Positions 39,821 through 49,083 of a stretch of 64,000 bases of DNA are shown here, piece by piece. Under the pieces are notes generated by a model. The model was not told where the DNA came from and did no database searches. It saw only the letters and a list, made by a program, of their open reading frames with translations. The first letter of the stretch is position 1, and each line of letters starts with the position of its first letter. The translations under genes and the position numbers were made by a program. Origin of the DNA: Bacillota bacterium (GTDB taxonomy: Bacteria; Bacillota; Clostridia; Christensenellales; Aristaeellaceae); the NCBI GenBank assembly GCA_023459275.1, contig JAEWVC010000012.1, positions 11,161 to 75,160 of the forward strand, in the 5' to 3' direction.

Positions 39821-41683
39821 ATGCTGCACCCCCTGGCGTTTACCCCTTTTTTGCCTGGAATGATCAAACCGGAGGGATGGTTAAAAACGCAGCTTCAAAC
39901 CCAAGCGGAGGGACTTGCCGGACAATTGGACAAAATTTGGCCGGATGTAAGGGACAGCCGCTGGATCGGCGGAGACAGGGAGGGCTGGGAGCGCATACCC
40001 TATTGGCTGGACGGGTTTATCCCCCTGGCCTATCTTTTGCGGGATGAAGGCATGATGGCCCGGGCTTCCAAATATATCGACGCCATTCTGGCCGGACAGA
40101 AGGAAGATGGCTGGATCTGCCCCTGCAACGACGACGAGCGCGCCAGGTATGATGTGTGGGCAGCCCTGCTTAACTGCAAGGTGCTGGCGCTGTACGGCGA
40201 TTGCTCGGGGGATGAGCGTATTGCGCCCGCCCTTTCAAGGTGCCTGAAACAGCTTTTGTCCCATATCAAGCGCCATACGCTTTTCAATTGGGGCAGCGCC
40301 AGGTGGTTTGAGGGGTTGATCCCCATCTTCTGGCTGTATGAGCGCACCGGGGAAGAGTGGCTACTGGACCTGGCGGCGAAGCTCCAGGCACAGGGGATAG
40401 ATTGGGAGCGGCTGTTTGAGGGCTGGCGCGACCAGACGCCCCGGAATGAATGGGACTACCTGACCCACGTGGTGAACCTGGCCATGGCGCTGAAAAGCCG
40501 TGCCCTTATGTCCCGCCTGACAGGGGAGGACCCGGACCGCTTCGCGCTTGACATGCTGGGCAAGCTTCAGGCAAGCCACGGCAACGTGCTGGGGTATTTT
40601 TCCGGCGACGAGTGCTTAAGCGGCGTAAGCCCCCTTCAGGGCACCGAGCTTTGCGGCGTGGTGGAAGCCATGTACTCCTATGAACAGCTCCTTTCCATCT
40701 CCGGGAACCCCCGCTGGGGGGATGAACTGGAAGCTTTGGCCTTCAACGCGCTGCCGGCCACGGTGCTGCCCGATATGACGGCGCACCAGTATGTGCAGCA
40801 ATCCAACCAGGTGCAGTGCGCGCCCCTGCCCAAGGAGCATGTGATTTTCCGCACCAACGGGCCGGAGTCCCACGTGTTCGGGCTGGAGCCCAACTTTGGC
40901 TGCTGCACCGCCAATTTCGGCCAGGGCTTTCCCAAGCTTTTGTTAAGCGCGTTCATGAAAACGCAAACAGGCATTGCTTCCACGGCACTGGTCCCCGCGT
41001 CGGTAACCGCCACAATACATGGTGTGGGCGTCCGCGTTTCCCTTCACACGCTGTATCCCTTCCGGGATGTTTTAACCTACACCGTCCAAACCGACGCACC
41101 CGTCACCTTCGATCTTGCCCTGCGCATCCCGGTTACGGCACAGGAAGCGTATGTGGACGGCCGGCCGGCAGCCCCCGGAACCTTCCATGTGGTCACCAGG
41201 GAATGGCGCGGTGAGCAGAGCCTTACCGTGCGCCTTGTGCCCAAACAGGAATGGATCAAGCGTCCCAACGGCCTTTACAGCCTGAAGCGCGGTGCGCTGG
41301 TATACGCGCTGCCCATCCGGGAAAAGCGGCAAACCGTGGAATATGAGCACAACGGCGTCAAGCGCTCGTACCCCTTCTGTGATTACTATTTGTATCCTGA
41401 TGAAGCCTGGAACTTTGGCTTTGCAGGGAAAATGGTGCGCGCAGTGGAAAATGACAGCTTCGACAGGCCGTTTTCCACAGAGTTCCCGCCCGTCTGGCTG
41501 GAGGCGGATATGGTCCCCGTAGACTGGGCTTTTGAAAACGGGCTTTGCGCCGCGCTCCCGCAGGGGAAAGCGCCCGCCGGCCCGGCGGAGCGGAAAAGAC
41601 TCTTTCCCTACGGGTGCACAAACCTGCGCCTGACCGAGCTGCCTATGATGGAAAGCACTGAAAATAGGGAGACGGTCCTATGA
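39821..41683 (+). CDS. GH127-like glycoside hydrolase (beta-L-arabinofuranosidase family)
   Basis: 620 aa from ATG after GAAAGAAAGGAG. The (alpha/alpha)6 barrel shows IPYWLDGFIPLAYLL, NEWDYLTHVVNLAMALK and GTELCGVVEAMYSYEQLL. EPNFGCCTANFGQGFPKL holds the Cys-Cys pair of the zinc-thiolate site typical of GH127/DUF1680, where a cysteine acts as nucleophile. No signal peptide, so it is intracellular and acts on imported oligosaccharide. It is controlled by the divergent AraC protein. The following GH2-type start codon overlaps its stop. Confidence 0.85.
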   Translation: MLHPLAFTPFLPGMIKPEGWLKTQLQTQAEGLAGQLDKIWPDVRDSRWIGGDREGWERIPYWLDGFIPLAYLLRDEGMMARASKYIDAILAGQKEDGWICPCNDDERARYDVWAALLNCKVLALYGDCSGDERIAPALSRCLKQLLSHIKRHTLFNWGSARWFEGLIPIFWLYERTGEEWLLDLAAKLQAQGIDWERLFEGWRDQTPRNEWDYLTHVVNLAMALKSRALMSRLTGEDPDRFALDMLGKLQASHGNVLGYFSGDECLSGVSPLQGTELCGVVEAMYSYEQLLSISGNPRWGDELEALAFNALPATVLPDMTAHQYVQQSNQVQCAPLPKEHVIFRTNGPESHVFGLEPNFGCCTANFGQGFPKLLLSAFMKTQTGIASTALVPASVTATIHGVGVRVSLHTLYPFRDVLTYTVQTDAPVTFDLALRIPVTAQEAYVDGRPAAPGTFHVVTREWRGEQSLTVRLVPKQEWIKRPNGLYSLKRGALVYALPIREKRQTVEYEHNGVKRSYPFCDYYLYPDEAWNFGFAGKMVRAVENDSFDRPFSTEFPPVWLEADMVPVDWAFENGLCAALPQGKAPAGPAERKRLFPYGCTNLRLTELPMMESTENRETVL

Positions 41684-41757
41684 GCATCCCCCGCGGCGAG
41701 CGTCCTGCACCCAGCTTTACCGACCGTACGGGGCTGCAAAAAATGATGATGATCTGA
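41680..41757 (+). pseudogene. N-terminal stub of a glycoside hydrolase family 2-like gene
   Basis: The ATG overlaps the GH127 stop (ATGA), and 25 codons read SIPRGERPAPSFT before the frame ends. GH2-type enzymes commonly start M.IPR.EYPRPQF, so this looks like the beginning of a second enzyme that once followed in the operon and was deleted after about 20 codons. The terminator at 41828 comes soon after. Short, so tentative. Confidence 0.45.
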
Positions 41758-41827
41758 TGCTCTACCTGTCAAAAACCCTTTTGGGATGTGATGGGCGCAG
41801 AGCACGATAACCGGAGAACGAATTCTT

Positions 41828-41859
41828 CCAGAAGGCAATGCGCCTTCTGGCTTTTTTTT
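41828..41859 (+). terminator. Intrinsic terminator after the GH127 gene
   Basis: CCAGAAGGC and GCCTTCTGG form a 9-bp stem with a five-base loop, followed by CTTTTTTTT. The binding-protein gene therefore needs its own promoter, which I could not place with confidence. Confidence 0.9.
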
Positions 41860-42022
41860 GAAGCCCATGCCCCGGCATCCCTCGCGACAATATTTTCACA
41901 ATTTTACAATTGGTAGGGAACAAATGATTCTTCGGCGCCGTCTTTTCTATGGCAGCCGTTTCCAAGCGAAGACGGGAACGGTGATTTGGATCGAGAATGC
42001 GATAGAAGACGGAGGATCACAT

Positions 42023-44320
42023 ATGAAGAAGATGGCTGCATGTTTCTGCCTTATAGGGATGCTTTTTTCCATCATGGGGGGCGCTATGGCCGCGCCCGGG
42101 GATGCGACGCTGTATACCCAGGAGCAGCGCCGGGAGCTGGGGGTGGATTTCTGGTCCTATAGCAACGCCATGGCCGTTGTGGGGGACACGGTGTACACGC
42201 TGTTTCAAAAGGAGATCTTCTCCTGGCAGGTGGGCGGGGAGGCGCCTGTGAAGGTTGCCGGGGACCTGGCGCCGGGATATTATTCCAATTATGAGGAAGC
42301 GCAGAAGCAGGTAAAGGAGAAGGCGGATACACTGATCACCGGGCTATTGTCCGGCGGGGATGTACTCTATGGCCTTAACAGCCTGACCGGCAAGCTGTTC
42401 CCTATCACCTTTCAGGACGGCGCGGTGGTCTACGGAGATCCTATCCAATTGGACTGGTCTGATATGGAGCAGACTCAGGACAATTACACCTACATGAAAA
42501 ACATTATCCGAATGGTCTTGCAGGATGGCAAATTGTACGCCATGATCCGCAATGACATGGAGTACGACAAGCCGGAATTTGTTTCCTTCGACCTTGCCAC
42601 AGGCGGGAAGCAGGCATACAGCGTGGCCTTTGCCCAGGACATCGCACCCTATAAGGAGGGCAAGCTGCTGGTCAGGATCTATGACAGGGGAAACGCCTAC
42701 AAAGACGGCGCTTCGGAGCCCGAAAAGCCTACCCTGGCCATCTTTGATCCCGCCACCGGCGAAGCGAAAAATGTAGGCCCCTTCGGGAACGCCAATGTGT
42801 CCGGCATGGTGTACCAGCAGGAGACGGACACTCTTTTTTATGCCACCAACAGCAAGCTCATGGCCATGAAGGGCCTGGGTACCGCTGCACAGGCGGCATA
42901 CCTGCCCATCGATTACGCTGAGGAGTGCCCGGCAGCCCTGCTTCCCGGCGGCTTGTATACCATCATGACCTGGAACGGCCTGTTCGTTCGCAACACCGAT
43001 CCCCAATACATGCCTACCAGCAGCCTTGCGGTATACGGGGGCTCCATGGACGAGGCGGCCTTGGCCTTTTCCCTGCGCTACCCCCAGGTGCCCCTCACCT
43101 TTCGGGACGACCTGTATTTTAATGGCATGGAGGAGCTGGCAAAGGCCATGGCCTCCAAGGACAAGTCCTTTGACATCTATAGCGTAAGCGTAGATTATTA
43201 TGATTTTGTCAACCTGATGCAAAAAGGCTACTGCCTGGACCTGGGCCAATCTCAGGAACTTTCGGACAAGATCTCCCAAATGTACCCTTTCCTCACCCGG
43301 GCGGTCACCCTGGAGGGCAAGCTGTACGGGATGCCCTACCGCATGTACGGCTATGGCCTGAGCACTGCCCCCAAGCTGTGGGAGGAAGCCGGGATCAAGG
43401 ATAAGATCCCCACCTCCTTCCTGGGATTTTTGGAATTCATCGCCTGGTGGGCCCAGGAGGGGCAGGAGGCCCATCCGGATGTGAAGCTGATGCAGGGCCT
43501 GGAGGATTACCGGGAGACGCTGTTTCAGCTGCTGATGAGCCAGTATGTGTATGAGTGCCAGAACCAGGGACAGGAGTTGACCTTTGACACTCCGCTTTTC
43601 CGCAGGCTGATGCAGGCTTTGGAGGACATTGATACCGAAGCCCTCAACGATACGCTGCCCAAGTCGGACGCCAACTCCGATATGTATTGGGAGGAAGGCC
43701 AGGCCCTGTTCTCCCAGTATTCAGACTGGCTGAACGTGTACAGCGGTGATTATTATGAGGAATACGCCCAACCCCTGCTGCTGCCCATGGAAGAGGGCGG
43801 CAAGGTGGGTATCCCCGCCTATGTGCAGGTATTGTTCATCAACCCCAATACCAAAGACCCGGAAATGGCCTTCAATTATCTTTTGGCTACGCTGGAAAAA
43901 ATGCAGGACGACCAGCGGGTGATGATGTTCCCGGATGAAAACAAGGGCGTACCCAACCCCGATTACGAAAAAAACCTTGCACAATGGCAGGAAGAGCTGG
44001 ATAAGCAGAAGAAGCTCCTGGAAACCGCCAAGCCTGAGGAGGTCAAGGATATCCAAACCATAATCGATTCCTACGAGGAGATACTTAAAAACAAGGAACA
44101 GTATTACTGGAACATTGACCCCGAAAGCATCGCTAAATACCGTGAGATCGCGCAATACTGCTACACGGCTGCCGCCAATCCGCTCAGCTACAGAACCAAG
44201 GACGGCACATCGGAGATCAATACGCTCATCGAGCGCTACCGCGACAAGCAGATATCCATGGACCAGTTTATTTCCGAGGCGGACAAGAAGCTCCGCATGA
44301 TCCGGCTGGAACGCCAATAG
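42023..44320 (+). CDS. Extracellular solute-binding protein with N-terminal propeller-like domain
   Basis: 765 aa from ATG after CGGAGGATCACAT. A signal peptide ends around MGGAMAAPG without a clear lipobox Cys. Residues about 30-350 have repeating strands (VVGDTVYTLFQKEIFSW, VLYGLNSLTGKLF, KLYAMIRNDMEYD) like a beta-propeller. From about 350 a family-1 binding protein fold begins (SLAVYGGSMDEAALAFSLRY, KLYGMPYRMYGYGLS, NPNTKDPEMAFNYL). Normal binding proteins are about 430 aa, so this is a fusion. Two permease genes follow, so it feeds an importer. No ATPase in the operon. Confidence 0.8.
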   Translation: MKKMAACFCLIGMLFSIMGGAMAAPGDATLYTQEQRRELGVDFWSYSNAMAVVGDTVYTLFQKEIFSWQVGGEAPVKVAGDLAPGYYSNYEEAQKQVKEKADTLITGLLSGGDVLYGLNSLTGKLFPITFQDGAVVYGDPIQLDWSDMEQTQDNYTYMKNIIRMVLQDGKLYAMIRNDMEYDKPEFVSFDLATGGKQAYSVAFAQDIAPYKEGKLLVRIYDRGNAYKDGASEPEKPTLAIFDPATGEAKNVGPFGNANVSGMVYQQETDTLFYATNSKLMAMKGLGTAAQAAYLPIDYAEECPAALLPGGLYTIMTWNGLFVRNTDPQYMPTSSLAVYGGSMDEAALAFSLRYPQVPLTFRDDLYFNGMEELAKAMASKDKSFDIYSVSVDYYDFVNLMQKGYCLDLGQSQELSDKISQMYPFLTRAVTLEGKLYGMPYRMYGYGLSTAPKLWEEAGIKDKIPTSFLGFLEFIAWWAQEGQEAHPDVKLMQGLEDYRETLFQLLMSQYVYECQNQGQELTFDTPLFRRLMQALEDIDTEALNDTLPKSDANSDMYWEEGQALFSQYSDWLNVYSGDYYEEYAQPLLLPMEEGGKVGIPAYVQVLFINPNTKDPEMAFNYLLATLEKMQDDQRVMMFPDENKGVPNPDYEKNLAQWQEELDKQKKLLETAKPEEVKDIQTIIDSYEEILKNKEQYYWNIDPESIAKYREIAQYCYTAAANPLSYRTKDGTSEINTLIERYRDKQISMDQFISEADKKLRMIRLERQ

Positions 44321-44415
44321 GTCCGGTGCTTTAGGGGTACAAGCGCGGGCCGCGCCGCCCCGTGGACCATGGGGGAGGCGCGCCCGCCGCGGCGCCCGAA
44401 GGGAGGAACCATCGC

Positions 44416-45270
44416 TTGTTCCATCATAAAAAAAGCGTCTGGCTGCTTTTGCTGCCGGGGCTTCTAGGCCTTGTTGCCTTTTATCTTGCCCCCTTCCTTG
44501 GGGGTGTTTATTACAGCTTGACGGACGGAACCTTCAAAAATAATTTTGTGTGGTTCCAAAATTATGCGGAGATCTGGCAAAATGAGATGTTCCGCCTTGG
44601 GCTTAAAAACACCATGGAGCTTTCCTTGCTGTGCGCGCCTGTGATTTGGGTGCTCTCCTTTGTGCTGGCCGCCATGCTAAGAACGCTGGGCCGGCGGGGC
44701 GCCTTTTTCCGCAACGCGCTTCTTCTGCCTTATTTGATGCCTTCGTCGGCGCTGCTGCTCATTTGGCTTTTGATGTTTGATTACGGCGGCGTCATCAACC
44801 GCGCTTGTGTGGCGCTGGGCATCGGCCGCGTATTATGGCTGGAGGGCGGGGCGCTGCGCGTTCCGGTGGTGGTTTTGTATATCTGGAAGAACCTTGGCTT
44901 TTCCGTGGTGATCTTTGCGGCGGCGCTGCAGACCGTACCGGAGGCGTATTATGAGTACGCCAGCCTGGAGGGGGCCAGCGCCTTCCAGCGGGAGACCAAA
45001 ATTACCCTGCCGCTCATCATCCCCACGGCTTTTCTTGTGTTCATGCTGGCCTGGCTCAACGCCTTCAAAATTTTCAAAGAGGTGTACTTTATCGGCGGGG
45101 CGTATCCCGATGAAACGGTGTACACCCTGCAGCATTTTATGAACAACAAGTTTGCGCGCCTGGATTACCAGGACGTCACCACTGCGGCGTACAGCTTTGC
45201 CGTCATCGTGTTTGCCCTGTTCGGCATGATGTACCTGTCCAGAGCGGTGCGCTCAACCAATCAGGCCTAG
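44416..45270 (+). CDS. ABC sugar transporter permease (UgpA/LplB type)
   Basis: 284 aa from TTG after GGGAGGAACC. Six membrane helices, starting KKSVWLLLLPGLLGLVAFYL. The EAA loop EYASLEGASAFQRETKITLP contacts the ATPase. AEIWQNEMFRLGLKNTMELS is typical of carbohydrate-uptake transporter permeases. It pairs with the second permease 13 bases downstream. The energising ATPase must be encoded elsewhere, probably a shared MsmX-type subunit. A GC-rich spacer of about 90 bases separates it from the binding protein. Confidence 0.9.
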   Translation: MFHHKKSVWLLLLPGLLGLVAFYLAPFLGGVYYSLTDGTFKNNFVWFQNYAEIWQNEMFRLGLKNTMELSLLCAPVIWVLSFVLAAMLRTLGRRGAFFRNALLLPYLMPSSALLLIWLLMFDYGGVINRACVALGIGRVLWLEGGALRVPVVVLYIWKNLGFSVVIFAAALQTVPEAYYEYASLEGASAFQRETKITLPLIIPTAFLVFMLAWLNAFKIFKEVYFIGGAYPDETVYTLQHFMNNKFARLDYQDVTTAAYSFAVIVFALFGMMYLSRAVRSTNQA

Positions 45271-45283
45271 GGGGACATCGAAG

Positions 45284-46189
45284 ATGCAGACGCAAACTTC
45301 CGCCACCCTGGCGGCAATAAGAAAGCGCCGCCGCAAAAGGATCAGGCCCGGCCAGTTCGTATCCCTTGTATTCCTTTCGGTGATCGCCGTCATGATTCTG
45401 ATCCCCATCGTATTCACGTTTCTGTATTCCTTCTTCCCCAAAGGGGAGATGGAATCATACTTGAAGCTTCGCGGCAGCTATGATGAAACAAAATGGCTGG
45501 ATATCAAATTTTCCCCGGCCATGGTCTCCATCCGGCAGTACTACAAGATCCTGATCGAGGAACCCCAGTATTTGAAGCTGTTCGTGAATTCCGCCAAGTA
45601 TACGGCGGCGATCCTTTTGGGCCAGGCCGCGGTGATCCCCATGATGGCCTACGCGCTGAGCCGCTTTACCTTCAAAGGCCGGGACGCGCTGTTTTTCGGC
45701 ATTTTGATGCTTATGGTGCTGCCTTTCCAGGTGACCATGGCCCCCAGTGTGATTACCCTTCGGTGGATGGGCCTGATGGAAACGCCTTGGGCGGTGATCC
45801 TTCCCATGCTGTTTTCACCCTTCTATATTTTCCTTTTGCGCCAGTACATGGTCAGCCTGCCGAACGAGCTGCTGGAGGCGGGGATGATCGACGGGGCGGG
45901 CACCTTCCGCTGCTATGCCCATGTGGTGATCCCTGTGTGCAAGCCCATCCTGGGTGCGGCGGCAGCACTTTCCTTCGCAGATTGCTGGAACATGGTGGAA
46001 CAGCCCTTGGTCTACCTTGCCAACCGTACGGAGGACCAGCCCCTGTCGGTGATGTTCAACCAGCTGAGCACCGATGGGGCGGACGTGGCCTTTGCCGGGG
46101 CCGCGCTGTTCATTTTGCCGGCGCTCTTTGTTTACTTTTATTTCCAGGAAGATATTCTGCTAGGCGTCACGCTCAGCGAACTGAAATAG
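45284..46189 (+). CDS. ABC sugar transporter permease (MalG/LplC type)
   Basis: 301 aa, six helices, opening FVSLVFLSVIAVMILIPIVF. The EAA motif is LLEAGMIDGAGTFRCYAHVV. Conserved FKGRDALFFGILMLMVLPFQ and ADCWNMVEQPLVYL segments are those of the second permease of CUT1-type importers. Partner of the preceding gene. An unusually long first extracellular loop (PKGEMESYLKLRGSYDETKW) is present. The HlyD-like gene follows after 18 bases in the same direction, so transport and export functions share one transcript. Confidence 0.9.
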   Translation: MQTQTSATLAAIRKRRRKRIRPGQFVSLVFLSVIAVMILIPIVFTFLYSFFPKGEMESYLKLRGSYDETKWLDIKFSPAMVSIRQYYKILIEEPQYLKLFVNSAKYTAAILLGQAAVIPMMAYALSRFTFKGRDALFFGILMLMVLPFQVTMAPSVITLRWMGLMETPWAVILPMLFSPFYIFLLRQYMVSLPNELLEAGMIDGAGTFRCYAHVVIPVCKPILGAAAALSFADCWNMVEQPLVYLANRTEDQPLSVMFNQLSTDGADVAFAGAALFILPALFVYFYFQEDILLGVTLSELK

Positions 46190-46207
46190 CGGGAGGGAGC
46201 GCAGGGT

Positions 46208-47563
46208 ATGCGATTGAAAAGGATTGCTGTAAAAGGCTTTGTGATACTGGCGGTGACCGTGGCGCTGTGCATGTTTTTCGCCAATACGGTCATGACCATC
46301 ACCACGCCCAAGATCAAGCTCGTGCAGGCCAGCCGTGGAAGGCTGGAACAGAAGATCAAGCTCGCCGGCCAGGTGTATTTTCCGGATACGCAGGAGGTTA
46401 CCCTCAAGGATGCGGCCAAGAGCAGCATCGTGGTGGACAACGTGTACGTGCGTGCCGGCCATCATGTGGAAAAAGGGGAGACGCTGTTTACTGCCACGCT
46501 GCCCGATTATGATAAGGACTGGAAGGAACTCCAGGACAAGTACGATGAAAAGGCCCAGTCCCTGATGGACAAGGACATCGAAAACCGCAAGGCCTCCAAG
46601 GAAAGCACGCAGAACAAGATGTACGATACCGTGATGGAGGCCCAGTCGGCCCTGGTTGCCGCGGAGCATGACGCCCGGGCGCTGGCGCTGGGCGCCGGCA
46701 TCACCCTGGGGCCGGATGCCGCCGCCTGGGGGGAGCTGGCCGCGGGGAACGAAGCGCTTGCTAAGGCTGTTGAAGGGGTGCAGACGGCGAAAACCGCCTA
46801 TGACGAGGCGTACAGCGCCTTCTTTAAATCCTTCAACAGCTCCAAGCTCCGGGTGCGGACCGAGACCTTCAAGTATATCAATGAACGCAACACACTTCTG
46901 AAGGAAATGTCCCAGATTTCCGACGATATGGTGGATCTGACCCGGCGCAGGGACGCCCTTTCCACCGTCACTGCTCCCCATGAAGGGTATGTGGTGGAGG
47001 TAAAGGTAAAAAGCGGCGATACCTACAACGGCTCCGCCAGCGCTTTCACCTTGAGCGCCGAAGGCGCCGCTCCAGTGCTCAGAGCCGATATCACCAGCCT
47101 TAATAAATCCATCGCTGACGGCACCAAGGTGGAGGTGGCGGGGGACTATGGCACGGAAAAGACCGCCGTGGAAAAGAGCGTGCTGGAGGCTGACGGGAAA
47201 AAATACATCTATGTGACCCTGTCGGACAACATCGTGTCCGTCAGGGGCGGCATCGTCAGGATGATCACCGACGAAAACACGGAGATGACGGTGACCTACA
47301 GGGCCAAGGATTCCGCCACCCTGATCCCCGCCAGCGCCGTGCGCAGCGAGGGGGAAGGGCAGGACTACGTGTACCTCATCAACCACACCTGGGGCGGGTT
47401 CCTGAGTTCCAGCAGCATGAAGGTGACAAAAACCTCCGTCACCGTTCTGGAAAGGGGCGATACCGTGGTGTCCATCCAGCAGGAAATGGAATATCAGGAC
47501 ATCGCCGACAAGGAGGACAGGGCACTCACCGATGGCTGCACCGTGATGGAATATATCGAATAG
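46208..47563 (+). CDS. HlyD/RND-type membrane-fusion adaptor
   Basis: 451 aa after GGGAGGGAGCGCAGG. An N-terminal membrane anchor is followed by KIKLAGQVYFPDTQEVTLKD, a lipoyl-like half-domain with NVYVRAGHHVEKGETLF. A coiled-coil hairpin spans about residues 100-250 and a second lipoyl half reads TAPHEGYVVEVKVKSGDTYN. Beta-barrel parts (VRADITSLNKSIADGTKVEV-like) complete the adaptor layout. In Gram-positives these work with MacB-like permeases. The next gene is such a permease; the ATPase may be the one at 54027. Confidence 0.82.
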   Translation: MRLKRIAVKGFVILAVTVALCMFFANTVMTITTPKIKLVQASRGRLEQKIKLAGQVYFPDTQEVTLKDAAKSSIVVDNVYVRAGHHVEKGETLFTATLPDYDKDWKELQDKYDEKAQSLMDKDIENRKASKESTQNKMYDTVMEAQSALVAAEHDARALALGAGITLGPDAAAWGELAAGNEALAKAVEGVQTAKTAYDEAYSAFFKSFNSSKLRVRTETFKYINERNTLLKEMSQISDDMVDLTRRRDALSTVTAPHEGYVVEVKVKSGDTYNGSASAFTLSAEGAAPVLRADITSLNKSIADGTKVEVAGDYGTEKTAVEKSVLEADGKKYIYVTLSDNIVSVRGGIVRMITDENTEMTVTYRAKDSATLIPASAVRSEGEGQDYVYLINHTWGGFLSSSSMKVTKTSVTVLERGDTVVSIQQEMEYQDIADKEDRALTDGCTVMEYIE

Positions 47564-47578
47564 TCCCGGGGAGGAAAC

Positions 47579-48787
47579 ATGAAGAAAAAGAATATCCGAT
47601 TCCTTGCCGGGCTTGTCCTGTGTGCGATGGTCCTTGCCTTCTGCGCTTTTAGCCTGAGCGGCGTGGACAGGGATCTGCAGTACCTGATTCCCGCACCTGC
47701 TTTGGAGATGGCGTCTCCCGGGCAGGGGCAGGAAGGCGGGGAGCAGAAGCCCGCAAGGCCCAACCAGGCGGCGGAGGAGTTGCTTGGATCCTTGGAGACG
47801 GCCGCGGAGACCTGGAGCGGCACAATACAAGCCTATACCTTCAGCGGCATCCTGGAAAAGGCAAGCATCGTTTCCGATACGGAAGAAACAAAGCAGGCAC
47901 GCCTTACCGCCCTCTGGGAAAGCGCGTTTTTGGTCACGCCCAAATACCTGCACTTTGGCCGATTGTTTTATCCGGAAGAGCTGAAAAAAGGGGCCGCCGT
48001 GATCCTGCTGGATGAGCAGTTGGCCCTGGCACTTTTCAAAATCGCCCAGCCCGTAGGCCGTACGGTCAAAATTTCCGGCATTCCTTTTACGGTGGTGGGT
48101 ATCCTGCGGCATACAAAGGGCGTTGGGGACAGCGAGGACTATGGTGCCTACGTGCCCCTTTCCTACCTTTGGGACAAACAGATCCAGCTTCAGGCGCTGA
48201 TGGTCACGGCCCGGCCTATTCCCGGCGCGGGGGCCAGAGCCGCCTTTGCCGCCAATATGGAAAGCTGGAAATCCGGCGGCACGCTCATTGACCTTGGCAA
48301 GGAAGCCATGGGCGCGCTTTTGCCGCTGCGGGTACTGCTGTTTTTTGCGGGCATTACGGTATTCTTCCGGGCATTGTCCCTGTGGAACGGCCTGGCCCGC
48401 CGCTTCTGGGCCGGCTACAGGCGGCGGCTTGACAGGGAGTACGCCGTGAAATTGATGCCGCGCCTGGTCTTGGAGCTTATGGCGCTGGCTGCGGGATACG
48501 GCGCGCTGACCCTTGGCGCGGCAATGCTGATCCAATACATTGTAGCCCCGGTGTACACTTTTACCGAATGGGTTCCCGCCGTGCTGGTGGAATGGCAGGA
48601 CATCAAGGAGGCTTTTTTCAAAGTGTGGCAGGCGGCCGCCGCGCTCCAAGAGCTGCGCAGCACGGATTTGAGCCGCATCCGCTTTTTCGGCATGGTGACG
48701 GCCTGGTTCAGCGCCCTTGCAGCCGTGCTCCTGACGGCGCTGTGGACCGGCTGGTGGGCTGAGCGGGGGAAAAAGGAACACGTCTGA
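47579..48787 (+). CDS. MacB/FtsX-like ABC permease-type membrane protein
   Basis: 402 aa after GGAGGAAAC. An N-terminal helix, then an extracellular MacB_PCD-like domain (KKGAAVILLDEQLALALFKI, GRTVKISGIPFTVVGILR, DYGAYVPLSYLW). Three membrane helices follow around 240-260, 300-320 and near the C-terminus. This is the periplasmic-core arrangement of MacB-type proteins, though the usual FtsX repeat is weak. Probably partners with the HlyD-like adaptor. A Gly/Glu/Pro-rich linker occurs at about residues 45-65. No ATPase follows directly. Confidence 0.65.
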   Translation: MKKKNIRFLAGLVLCAMVLAFCAFSLSGVDRDLQYLIPAPALEMASPGQGQEGGEQKPARPNQAAEELLGSLETAAETWSGTIQAYTFSGILEKASIVSDTEETKQARLTALWESAFLVTPKYLHFGRLFYPEELKKGAAVILLDEQLALALFKIAQPVGRTVKISGIPFTVVGILRHTKGVGDSEDYGAYVPLSYLWDKQIQLQALMVTARPIPGAGARAAFAANMESWKSGGTLIDLGKEAMGALLPLRVLLFFAGITVFFRALSLWNGLARRFWAGYRRRLDREYAVKLMPRLVLELMALAAGYGALTLGAAMLIQYIVAPVYTFTEWVPAVLVEWQDIKEAFFKVWQAAAALQELRSTDLSRIRFFGMVTAWFSALAAVLLTALWTGWWAERGKKEHV

Positions 48788-48991
48788 AGCGCAGCAGAAA
48801 CAACAAAACGCGCGCCGGCACGCTTCTTCGCATCGAAACGCCTTTTCCTCCGGGGCACCGTGACGCCTTGCGCGGCCGCGGGATCTTCTTGGCGAAAACA
48901 ATATGAAAAGCAGGCGTCTGGCGGCTGGCACTTTTTTGAATCCGCACATCCATCATGCATGCGGCTGCCCTGCCCACAGCCCTAACTTTCC

Positions 48992-49020
48992 TTGCAAAGG
49001 CGAAAAACAGATTGTATAAT
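48992..49020 (+). promoter_or_regulatory. Sigma-A promoter of the CPBP protease gene
   Basis: TTGCAA (48992-48997), 17-base spacer, perfect TATAAT (49015-49020), 63 bases before the start. The preceding 200 bases (48788-48990) show no gene or clear terminator. Confidence 0.7.
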
Positions 49021-49083
49021 AACCATGTTTTCCTTTGCTTTCAATCGGGCTGCGGGAATGCGATTCGGAAAAAGGGAGCGGAA

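Noticed and set aside
46160..48949. 929-codon minus frame opposite the adaptor and permease
   Set aside because: Long only because GC-rich DNA has few stops; Gly/His/Arg-rich and without start signals.
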